From an uncultured Ruminococcus sp. (GTDB taxonomy: Bacteria; Bacillota_A; Clostridia; Oscillospirales; Ruminococcaceae): a DNA stretch of 5,213 nt. How positions within the stretch are numbered: the stretch's first letter is position 1; every line of letters begins with the position of its first letter. Below the pieces are notes generated by a model. The model worked only from the letters and a program-made list of their open reading frames with translations, was not told the DNA's origin and made no database searches. The position numbers and the translations under genes were made by a program. This document shows positions 1-5,097 of this stretch, one piece after another. The stretch spans positions 1-5,213 of the forward strand of contig CACZPE010000002.1 in the NCBI GenBank assembly GCA_902782875.1. The letters run 5' to 3'.

Positions 1-39
1 AGCTGGAGATTTATAAAACAGAATCCCGAAGGACTTTGA
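1..39 (+). CDS. Possible C-terminal end of an unidentified protein (partial)
   Basis: The first frame stays open from the window edge and reads SWRFIKQNPEGL before a TGA at 37-39. A terminator-like hairpin begins 25 bases later in the same direction, which is what the 3' end of a plus-strand gene should look like. Twelve residues are too few to name a family. The third frame is also open (LEIYKTESRRTLI, stop TAG at 42-44) but uses CGA and AGG codons, so the first frame is preferred. That there is a gene end here at all is an inference. Confidence 0.3.
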   Translation, partial: SWRFIKQNPEGL

Positions 40-64
40 TATAGCCTAAGAGCTTTGAATTATC

Positions 65-110
65 AAACCACAGACCTTCCGATACTGACAGGAAGGGATG
101 TGGTTTTCTT
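65..110 (+). terminator. Intrinsic terminator with an internal G-A/G-A mismatch
   Basis: AAACCACA (65-72) pairs perfectly with TGTGGTTT (99-106), and CCTTCC (75-80) with GGAAGG (91-96). The two stems are separated by a symmetric two-base internal loop (GA at 73-74 facing GA at 97-98, which could form tandem sheared G-A pairs). The apical loop is 10 bases. The 3' side runs into TTTTCTTTATCT. The T-rich tail is only on the plus side, so it terminates plus-strand transcription entering from upstream. The T tract is interrupted, so efficiency is uncertain. Confidence 0.7.
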
Positions 111-255
111 TATCTCATTTAAGTAAATCTTTGATTTGAAGAATATCGTATTATAAAATGGAAAAGCGTCTGATTATAAGAAAAAAAGCACTTTTGCAAA
201 ATTTAATAGACATGATATATTTTGTAAAATAAATATTAAGTATACCTGTGTGATA
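111..255. other. AT-rich intergenic spacer with two near-palindromic repeats
   Basis: No convincing gene lies between the first terminator and the lipoprotein promoter. A 24-codon frame at 158-232 lacks a ribosome site. The notable content is a pair of similar 11-mers, TTTTGCAAAAT (192-202) and TTTTGTAAAAT (220-230), 28 bases apart, and a weak promoter-like pair TTGCAA (194-199) and TATATT (216-221) with a 16-base spacer. A GTATAC at 240-245 matches the core of the leader palindrome downstream. All of this could be chance in AT-rich sequence. Confidence 0.35.
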
Positions 256-284
256 TTGAACTAAAGCAAAAAATGTGCTATTAT
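256..284 (+). promoter_or_regulatory. Sigma-A promoter for the solute-binding lipoprotein gene
   Basis: The -35 box is TTGAAC (256-261) and the -10 box is TATTAT (279-284), with an optimal 17-base spacer. A TG at 276-277, one base before the -10, makes it an extended -10 promoter. Transcription should start near 290-292, giving a leader of about 50 bases that contains the palindrome at 302-326 and the ribosome site. Confidence 0.75.
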
Positions 285-301
285 GAACATGAAATGTATG
301 T

Positions 302-326
302 GTATACATAACATATCTATGTATAC
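302..326 (+). promoter_or_regulatory. Perfect 9-bp inverted repeat in the leader (operator or RNA hairpin)
   Basis: GTATACATA (302-310) and TATGTATAC (318-326) are exact reverse complements around a 7-base centre. Each arm starts or ends with the self-complementary GTATAC. The element lies about 11-36 bases after the predicted transcription start and ends 6 bases before the Shine-Dalgarno GAGGTGA (333-339). It could be a repressor operator acting as a roadblock, or a weak AU-rich hairpin influencing ribosome access. There is no T tract, so it is not a terminator. A third GTATAC at 240-245 favours a protein-binding site. Confidence 0.5.
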
Positions 327-343
327 TTTTATGAGGTGAAGTT

Positions 344-1192
344 ATGAAGAAATCAACAAAACGCACAATTCTGTGCGCAGGTCTGGCTGCTCTGATGTCT
401 GTATCACTCTGCGGCTGTGACAGAAATACCACACCGTCGGTATCTATGCCTGAACAGACAGCTACTGAGGTACAGGCAAGAGAGAAGTATACTTCTCTTA
501 GTCAGCTTCAGGGCAAAGCAATAGGCGTACAGTCCGGAACAAGCATGGATCAGATTGTCATATCCAAGATTAGTGATGTGGAATTTAAGAGCTATGACAC
601 ATATCCCGCTCTTGTAGATGCTATGAAAAAAGGCAGAGTAGAGGCTTTCCCCGGAGATGAGCCTGTTATACTGCAGCTTATGGCTAATGACAGCGAGCTT
701 TCTATGATAAATGAGTTCATTGATACATTTGAATTCGGTTATGCCTTCAAAAAGGATGAAAAGGGTCAGGCGCTCTGCGATGAATTCAGTGAGTATATAA
801 AATCTATCGAATCCAGCGGTGAGCTTAAAGAGGTAAAGGATAAGTGGACCGGTGCTGATGAGTCACTGAAAACCGTTGAGGACTATACCGCTCTTCCTGC
901 TACCAATGGTACTCTCAGAATGGTTACCGAAGGTGCATATGAGCCTTTCAACTACTTCAAGGACGGCAAGATCGTAGGATATGACATAGATATTGCTGTT
1001 CGCTTCTGCAAGGCTAAGGGTTATGGCCTTGAAGTTGAAATGATGGAGTTTGACCAGATTATTGATGCAGTTGCTGCAGGTGAGTATGATTTTGCAGGTG
1101 CAGGTATAACCATAACACCTGAACGCGAAGAAAAAGTATATTTCTCAGAGCCTAACTATTCAGGCGGCGTAGTAATGTGCGTACTTAAGTGA
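344..1192 (+). CDS. Solute-binding lipoprotein, family 3 (amino-acid type), circularly permuted
   Basis: Predicted membrane-anchored extracellular binding protein of an ABC importer, probably for an amino acid or similar small polar solute. Residues 1-24 are a lipoprotein signal peptide (MKKSTKR, hydrophobic core, LCGC lipobox) with Cys25 as the lipidated residue. Residues 26-48 are a hydrophilic linker. The order of the fold is unusual. Residues 50-170 match what is normally the second half (SLSQLQGKAIGVQSGTS; GDEP with Asp105, the usual amino-group contact; ending ELKEVKDKWTG). Residues 188-282 match the normal first half (LRMVTEGAYEPFNY; VGYDIDIA; GITITPER with Arg261, the usual carboxylate contact; FSEP). 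Each half appears once and intact, so the fold looks complete. GAGGTGA lies 4 bases before the ATG. The gene has its own promoter and terminator; no permease or ATPase gene adjoins it. Ligand not determinable. Confidence 0.85.
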   Translation: MKKSTKRTILCAGLAALMSVSLCGCDRNTTPSVSMPEQTATEVQAREKYTSLSQLQGKAIGVQSGTSMDQIVISKISDVEFKSYDTYPALVDAMKKGRVEAFPGDEPVILQLMANDSELSMINEFIDTFEFGYAFKKDEKGQALCDEFSEYIKSIESSGELKEVKDKWTGADESLKTVEDYTALPATNGTLRMVTEGAYEPFNYFKDGKIVGYDIDIAVRFCKAKGYGLEVEMMEFDQIIDAVAAGEYDFAGAGITITPEREEKVYFSEPNYSGGVVMCVLK

Positions 1193-1204
1193 TAAGAGTA
1201 ATAG

Positions 1205-1238
1205 AAAATCCCGTGAGTCAAACTCACGGGGTTTTTTT
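1205..1238. terminator. Bidirectional terminator shared by the lipoprotein and chemoreceptor genes
   Basis: CCCGTGAGT (1210-1218) pairs perfectly with ACTCACGGG (1222-1230) around a 3-base loop. On the plus strand it is followed by seven T (1232-1238). On the minus strand the AAAA at 1205-1208 becomes a short U tract, so the hairpin can serve both converging genes. It starts 17 bases after the lipoprotein stop codon. The chemoreceptor stop (TAA on minus, 1237-1239) overlaps the plus-strand T tract, only 6 bases from the stem. Confidence 0.9.
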
Positions 1239-2742
1239 AGTATTTGCTTATCACATTATCAAATTCATCATCAAGATAGCTTATTTTATTAGGCTGCGTT
1301 TCGGAAGTATCCGTGGTTTCGTCATACGAGGGAGAATCGGCCATGTGGTCGAAGTTTATGGGAACAAAACCGTCTTCCGAATCTGATACTGTGTATGATG
1401 TTTCTTTTTCTGTTTCAGGAGAAGGAGCATATGTATCAGATATCTCCGTTTCCTGTGTGGTTTCTGATGTATCAGGCTCTGCATCAGTAAGTTCATATTT
1501 CCTGCCGCTTTCAAATCTGAAATGAGACAGAAGCTGTTTGAGTGCAGCGGATTGCCCTGAGAGTTCCTGCGAAGCGGCTGCAGATTCCTCTGCAGTTGCA
1601 GTGTTGCTTTGTACAACAGCGGATATTTGTTCAACTCCGACTGTTACGCGTTTGATCTCTTCAGCCTGATATCCGCTTTCATCGGATATCCTTGATATTT
1701 CGGTAACTATCTTTTCGGTCCTGTCAACAACAGCCTGAAGAACTCTTGCGGTTTCTTTAGCTATTTCAGAACCTCTTTCTACATTGGATACAGAGCTTTC
1801 GATAAGCGATGTTGTTCTGTTTGCTGCTTCTGCACTTTTGGCAGCAAGATTTCTTACTTCATCCGCAACAACGGCAAAGCCTTTACCTGCGGCACCTGCT
1901 CTGGCAGCCTCAACAGCTGCATTAAGAGCCAGGATATTAGTCTGGAATGCGATATCGTCTATTACTTTGATGATCTTGGATATTTCAGTGGAGCTGGCAT
2001 TGATGTCTTCCATAGAGTTGAGCATATTTCTCATCTCTGTGCTGCATTCTTCGATCCTTTTGCTGGTTTCTTCTACAATTAAGGAAGTGTTTTTTGCCGC
2101 TGCAGCGGTACTGTTAACTCTTGCGGAGATATCCTCGATCTGTAAGGTAAGATCCTTTATGGCTTCCGACTGCTGCGCTGCACCTAACGACAGTGTCTGT
2201 GCGCCGTTAGCGACTTGTTCGGAACCGTGAGTAACCTGACCGGATGCGGAGTCTATATTTCTGAATGTGCTTCTCAGAGAAGCCGTGATTTCATTATACT
2301 TTGCGCTGATTTTGCTGTAATCTCCCTTCCATTCAGACGGAAGAGCATAGTTGAGATCGCCGTTTGCAAGACTTTCCATACCGTCGGCAGTTTCTGATAT
2401 TATCGAAGAAATGCCCGTTATGGAGCTTTCGATAAGTGAATTCAGCTCGTCAAGTTCACCCTTGCCCTCAGGCACATTTCTCGGAGAAAGATCTCCGTTA
2501 TTGAGAGAATGAAGTCTTTCTATAATTCTGTTTATATCACGGGAAATGCTCCTGCTGAACAATACCGAAAAAAGCGCAAAAGCTATGATCATCATAGCAC
2601 AGATCGCAATGGTGATATATGGGCTTGTGCTAGATGAGGTAAGTCTTGCAGTGACCATGATGGCGATCACGGCACCGAATATATTTGCGACAGTAAGCTT
2701 ACCGGTAATGGTATAATACCATTCTCTGTGCTTCTTTTTCAT
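1237..2742 (-). CDS. Methyl-accepting chemotaxis protein with minimal external loop
   Basis: Membrane chemoreceptor expected to control CheA through CheW. Residues 1-15 are basic. Membrane helices lie at about 16-32 and 42-62, joined by only about 8-10 exposed residues, so there is no extracellular ligand domain. A HAMP domain follows (about 62-115), and a second HAMP-like stretch with the same L-x-x-GDL pattern spans about 119-162. The long coiled coil has the canonical signalling tip ([20 protein letters not shown], then [15 protein letters not shown], about 264-300) and ends at about 409 in [10 protein letters not shown]. Likely methylation pairs are Gln190-Gln191 and Glu385-Glu386; the latter fits the consensus well. 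About 130 residues from tip to end suggest a 36-heptad-class receptor. Residues 410-501 form an acidic Ser/Thr-rich tail with no NWETF-type docking peptide. AAAGGGAG sits 7 bases before the ATG. No che or flagellar gene is in the window. Confidence 0.93.
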   Translation of the reverse strand: MKKKHREWYYTITGKLTVANIFGAVIAIMVTARLTSSSTSPYITIAICAMMIIAFALFSVLFSRSISRDINRIIERLHSLNNGDLSPRNVPEGKGELDELNSLIESSITGISSIISETADGMESLANGDLNYALPSEWKGDYSKISAKYNEITASLRSTFRNIDSASGQVTHGSEQVANGAQTLSLGAAQQSEAIKDLTLQIEDISARVNSTAAAAKNTSLIVEETSKRIEECSTEMRNMLNSMEDINASSTEISKIIKVIDDIAFQTNILALNAAVEAARAGAAGKGFAVVADEVRNLAAKSAEAANRTTSLIESSVSNVERGSEIAKETARVLQAVVDRTEKIVTEISRISDESGYQAEEIKRVTVGVEQISAVVQSNTATAEESAAASQELSGQSAALKQLLSHFRFESGRKYELTDAEPDTSETTQETEISDTYAPSPETEKETSYTVSDSEDGFVPINFDHMADSPSYDETTDTSETQPNKISYLDDEFDNVISKY

Positions 2743-2776
2743 CGCAGCACTCCCTTTCTTTATAAATCCATATTAT

Positions 2777-2805
2777 ATTATAACATATTGCACAGTAAAA
2801 TGCAA
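2777..2805 (-). promoter_or_regulatory. Sigma-A promoter for the chemoreceptor gene
   Basis: Read on the minus strand, the -35 box is TTGCAT (2805-2800) and the -10 box is a consensus TATAAT (2782-2777), with a 17-base spacer. A TG one base before the -10 gives an extended -10. Transcription should start near 2770, leaving a leader of about 27 bases that holds the AAAGGGAG ribosome site. Nothing here resembles the flagellar sigma-D/sigma-28 type (TAAA and GCCGATAA), although chemoreceptors often use that class. Confidence 0.75.
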
Positions 2806-2822
2806 CCTTTTTTTGAATTATT

Positions 2823-2874
2823 TATCTATGTAGATAGAGATTGTGTCGACAGTCAGAATACTGTGGATATACAG
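2823..2874. repeat. Cluster of short inverted repeats upstream of the chemoreceptor promoter
   Basis: Three short symmetric elements lie within about 50 bases: TATCTA-TG-TAGATA (2823-2836, perfect 6+6), the self-complementary TGTCGACA (2844-2851), and ACAGT / ACTGT (2849-2853 and 2860-2864). A CTGT / ACAG pair (2861-2864 and 2871-2874) overlaps the last. They sit 18-70 bases upstream of the minus-strand -35 box, a usual place for activator sites, and about 75-130 bases upstream of the divergent promoter. No known regulator motif was recognised. Function is inferred only from placement. Confidence 0.25.
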
Positions 2875-2949
2875 ATAATTGCCTGTAGAAATGTATTTTA
2901 AAACGAGTACCGTTCAGCCCTGCGTTTATCCCAAATGTGAAAAATATAC

Positions 2950-2978
2950 TTGACAAATCTGAATTTTTGATATACAAT
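2950..2978 (+). promoter_or_regulatory. Sigma-A promoter for the metal-dependent regulator
   Basis: A consensus -35 TTGACA (2950-2955) and a -10 TACAAT (2973-2978) are separated by 17 bases. The start of transcription should be near 2985, about 29 bases before the chosen start codon. A small palindrome, GTTA-CT-TAAC (2982-2991), spans the predicted start point, where an autoregulatory operator could lie. At 10 bp it is too short to call, and it does not clearly match a known DtxR or MntR box. Confidence 0.8.
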
Positions 2979-3003
2979 ATAGTTACTTAACACTTACGAT
3001 TAT

Positions 3004-3008
3004 GGAGG
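3004..3008 (+). promoter_or_regulatory. Ribosome-binding site that decides the regulator start
   Basis: GGAGG lies 5 bases before the ATG at 3014. An earlier in-frame ATG at 3002 shares its G with this site and has no Shine-Dalgarno of its own. The protein starting at 3014 (MHKLRRSGEDYLEA) also has the usual DtxR/MntR N-terminal length before the conserved E-D-Y-L-E helix. The 3014 start is therefore preferred. Confidence 0.85.
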
Positions 3009-3013
3009 CTATT

Positions 3014-3418
3014 ATGCATAAGCTCAGACGTTCAGGCGAAGATTATCTTGAAGCGATACTTGTTATCCGTAACAGACAGGGAGAGGTCCGTTCTGTTGAT
3101 ATAGCAAGGGAGATGCAGGTCTCCAAACCGAGTGTGAGCCGCGCTGTCGGATTGCTTAAGGATGGCGGATTTATAAAGATAGACGAAGATGGTTATATAA
3201 CCTTTACCGAAGCCGGAAGTATGATAGCTGAAAGTATTTATGAAAAGCACATTGTTCTTTCTGACTGGCTTATAAATCTGGGAGTTGACAAAGATACTGC
3301 AACTGATGATGCTTGCCGTATTGAACATGATATCAGCGTAGAATCCTTTGATAAGCTCAAAAGACATATTCAGAAGTGCAAGGAATGTGAAACCAAGGAA
3401 TGCCTGACTGATATATGA
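3014..3418 (+). CDS. Short DtxR/MntR-family metal-dependent transcriptional regulator
   Basis: Predicted cytoplasmic DNA-binding repressor that senses Fe(II) or Mn(II). It is 134 residues long, the two-domain MntR size, without the C-terminal SH3-like domain of DtxR. The winged helix-turn-helix covers about 4-64 (VRSVDIAREMQVSKPSVSRA; wing IKIDEDGYITFT). The dimerisation and metal domain follows at about 68-120. By alignment to remembered family sequences, metal ligands are Asp10, Glu13, His79, Cys101, Glu104 and His105. Asp10 is MntR-like, whereas Cys101 in DACRIEH sits where MntR has Glu99 and DtxR has Cys102. The site is therefore mixed and does not settle iron versus manganese. The tail carries Cys122, Cys125 and Cys130 (KCKECETKEC), unusual for the family. 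The gene is transcribed alone, and no metal transporter is adjacent. Confidence 0.9.
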   Translation: MHKLRRSGEDYLEAILVIRNRQGEVRSVDIAREMQVSKPSVSRAVGLLKDGGFIKIDEDGYITFTEAGSMIAESIYEKHIVLSDWLINLGVDKDTATDDACRIEHDISVESFDKLKRHIQKCKECETKECLTDI

Positions 3419-3421
3419 AAT

Positions 3422-3464
3422 AAAACCTGAAAAAGTTCATACCGGACTTTTTCAGGCTTTTTTT
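3422..3464. terminator. Bidirectional terminator shared by the regulator and tyrA
   Basis: CCTGAAAAAGT (3426-3436) pairs perfectly with ACTTTTTCAGG (3446-3456) in an 11-bp stem with a 9-base loop. The plus-strand T tract is 3458-3464. The AAAA at 3422-3425 gives a short minus-strand U tract, so the same hairpin can end the tyrA operon. The stem begins 7 bases after the regulator stop and 9 bases after the tyrA stop. Confidence 0.9.
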
Positions 3465-3465
3465 A

Positions 3466-4299
3466 TCAGTAGTCAACAGGAGTAGTCTCCTTGAGTATGC
3501 GTCCGTCACGGAGAAGTCTGCGCAGTGTCTCTGCGTCCTCATTCTCGATTGCATTTCGGTATTCGGCAAGACGGCCGATGATATAGTCTATTTCAAAGCA
3601 TAACGGTTCTTTGTTCATAAGGAACAGCGGTGTCCACATATCTTCATTAAGCTTTGCAACACGGGTAAGATCAAGGAAGGAGCCGGCAGAGAATCCAAGC
3701 TGTTCCTGATGAGTAGGGCTCTTGATATATGCGTTTGAAACAACGTGGGCAAGCTGGCTGGTAAATGCTATGATCCTGTCGTGATCCTGCGGAGAGGCTT
3801 TTACGACTTTCTTGAAATGAATGGAATATGCCAGGTCTTCTATTATACGCATTTCTTCCTGAGGCGTTTTTTCTGTGGGAGTCATAATAAAGCTGGCACG
3901 GTCAAAGAGATTATCGAGAGAATACTCAAAACCGGAATACTCACGTCCTGCCATAGGATGTACTCCTATAAAGGTCACACCTCTTTCTGCAAGTATGTCT
4001 GTTACTTCATCGACAATGACCTTTTTTACACCGCCGGTGTCTATGACGATGCTTCCTTCCTTGAAAACATCGGCATTTTCCTTGATAAAGCTGATGATAG
4101 TCGGAGGGAAAAGAGATACAATGGTTATGTCTGCTTCTGAAACGTCCTTTGCCTCATAGTCTATGGCGTTTTGCGAAAGAGCCATTTTAACTGTTTTTCT
4201 GTCAATGTCGATTCCACCGACAAGATGATTGGTATGCTTTTTTATTGCCTTGCAGAGCGAACCGCCTATAAGACCAAGGCCTACTGCAACGATCTTCAT
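3466..4299 (-). CDS. tyrA: Prephenate dehydrogenase (tyrosine biosynthesis)
   Basis: Catalyses NAD(P)+-dependent oxidative decarboxylation of prephenate to 4-hydroxyphenylpyruvate, the committed step to tyrosine, in the cytoplasm. The Rossmann motif GLGLIGGS is at 7-14. The acidic GGIDID (Asp31, Asp33) at the end of the second strand favours NAD+. DTGGVK lies at 87-92. HPMAGRE (114-120) carries His114, the position of the catalytic histidine in characterised TyrA proteins. HDRIIAFTSQLAH (173-185) and DLTRVAKLNEDMW (210-222) are the dimer-domain signatures; Arg213 is the likely prephenate-carboxylate contact. At 277 residues it lacks the C-terminal ACT domain of Bacillus-type enzymes, so tyrosine feedback through ACT is not expected. 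AAAAGGA is 9 bases before the ATG. The upstream gene ends only 18 bases away, so this is the last gene of the proA operon. Confidence 0.95.
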   Translation of the reverse strand: MKIVAVGLGLIGGSLCKAIKKHTNHLVGGIDIDRKTVKMALSQNAIDYEAKDVSEADITIVSLFPPTIISFIKENADVFKEGSIVIDTGGVKKVIVDEVTDILAERGVTFIGVHPMAGREYSGFEYSLDNLFDRASFIMTPTEKTPQEEMRIIEDLAYSIHFKKVVKASPQDHDRIIAFTSQLAHVVSNAYIKSPTHQEQLGFSAGSFLDLTRVAKLNEDMWTPLFLMNKEPLCFEIDYIIGRLAEYRNAIENEDAETLRRLLRDGRILKETTPVDY

Positions 4300-4317
4300 A
4301 ATTATCCATCCTTTTAA

Positions 4318-5097
4318 TCAGGTTGATTCTGTCTGAACATTATCCTGTATTGAATTAACTGATATGAGCGTATAGCTGTTTCCGTGTCTGGAAACCACAT
4401 ACTGAACATATTTTTCCGGCTCGGGAAGCTTGTCGGATGTGCTTGTGAGCCAGTCGGGAGCAGGGGATATATATCCTACTCTGAGAGTGTATATCTCTCC
4501 GTTCCTTGAAATACTGTCTATATACGGAGAATAGGTGAAATAATCAGGCTGTTCGGGAATACGATAGGAATTTAAGCTGTCATCATAATAGAAAGAAAAG
4601 CCTGAATTTGCTATTGTATGGTGCGTCAGATCAAGATTGCCGCCGAATATTTTAGCTGCATGCTGTTCAATATCTATCTCGGGGACGATAATATAATCAA
4701 ATTCATGAGTATAGTGCTCTTTATCGGAATACATTATTATATCCCAGACAGCAGCAGAAATAATGGTGTCATTTCTGAAGCGCTGTGATTGCTCGAAGGT
4801 CGGAGGATCACATATGACAACAGGGTATATGAATCTGGCAAAATCTTCTTTCTGAGCTGTGTTGTTGAGAATGCTGACCACTGCTTTATATCCCGTTATA
4901 GCTGTTGATATCACGCCTATGACAGACATTATAACAACAAAAAGTCCTACAGCAAAGTGAAGATCACGGGAATGATCTTTATTCGGAATACTGTTATCAG
5001 CTGTGTTGAGCTGCTCTATATCGGAAACATCTTCATCAAAGGCTTCATCGAGCAGTTCCTTTATTTCACTGTTTTTGGCTTTTTTCTCTCCGCTCAT
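4318..5097 (-). CDS. Uncharacterised single-pass membrane protein between proA and tyrA
   Basis: No family recognised. The 259 residues divide into an acidic, charged, probably cytoplasmic and helical N-terminus (1-45, [18 protein letters not shown]), one strong membrane helix (about 48-69), and a soluble region of about 190 residues, presumably outside the cell. That region has an amphipathic stretch near 80-150 ([21 protein letters not shown]) and alternating beta-type segments toward the end ([37 protein letters not shown]). There is no lipobox, catalytic triad or metal cluster. The start codon overlaps the proA stop as ATGA, and there is no strong Shine-Dalgarno, so translation probably depends on ribosomes finishing proA. 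Co-transcription with proline and tyrosine genes may reflect a shared operon rather than a biosynthetic role. Confidence 0.85.
   Translation of the reverse strand: MSGEKKAKNSEIKELLDEAFDEDVSDIEQLNTADNSIPNKDHSRDLHFAVGLFVVIMSVIGVISTAITGYKAVVSILNNTAQKEDFARFIYPVVICDPPTFEQSQRFRNDTIISAAVWDIIMYSDKEHYTHEFDYIIVPEIDIEQHAAKIFGGNLDLTHHTIANSGFSFYYDDSLNSYRIPEQPDYFTYSPYIDSISRNGEIYTLRVGYISPAPDWLTSTSDKLPEPEKYVQYVVSRHGNSYTLISVNSIQDNVQTEST

Noticed and set aside
158..232. 24-codon plus-strand frame beginning MEKRLIIRKK
   Set aside because: No Shine-Dalgarno is at a usable distance, and the residues are typical of translated AT-rich spacer.
151..432. 93-residue minus-strand open frame over the lipoprotein promoter and start
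   Set aside because: It covers the promoter, palindrome and signal-peptide region of a well-supported plus-strand gene. Its composition is AT-driven, and no ribosome site or family match was seen.
344..1192. The lipoprotein gene as a truncated or broken gene
   Set aside because: It has a complete signal peptide, both halves of the fold at full length, an uninterrupted frame and its own promoter and terminator. Permutation explains the odd order better than decay.
1189..1386. 65-residue open frame starting at GTG
   Set aside because: It runs through the shared terminator and antisense to the chemoreceptor tail, with no ribosome site.
1784..2230. 148-residue open frame on the plus strand inside the chemoreceptor gene
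   Set aside because: It is antisense to the most conserved part of the receptor, and its Ala/Ser/Leu-rich translation is what the reverse of that sequence gives. No ribosome site was seen.
2901..2927. AAACG / CGTTT inverted repeat upstream of the regulator promoter
   Set aside because: Only 5 bp with a 17-base loop, and the flanking bases do not pair.
3002..3013. Upstream in-frame ATG as the regulator start
   Set aside because: The only good ribosome site (3004-3008) overlaps this codon and serves the ATG at 3014.
3745..4159. Plus-strand open frames of 94 and 131 residues inside tyrA
   Set aside because: They are antisense to clear TyrA motifs, and neither has a ribosome site or recognisable domain.
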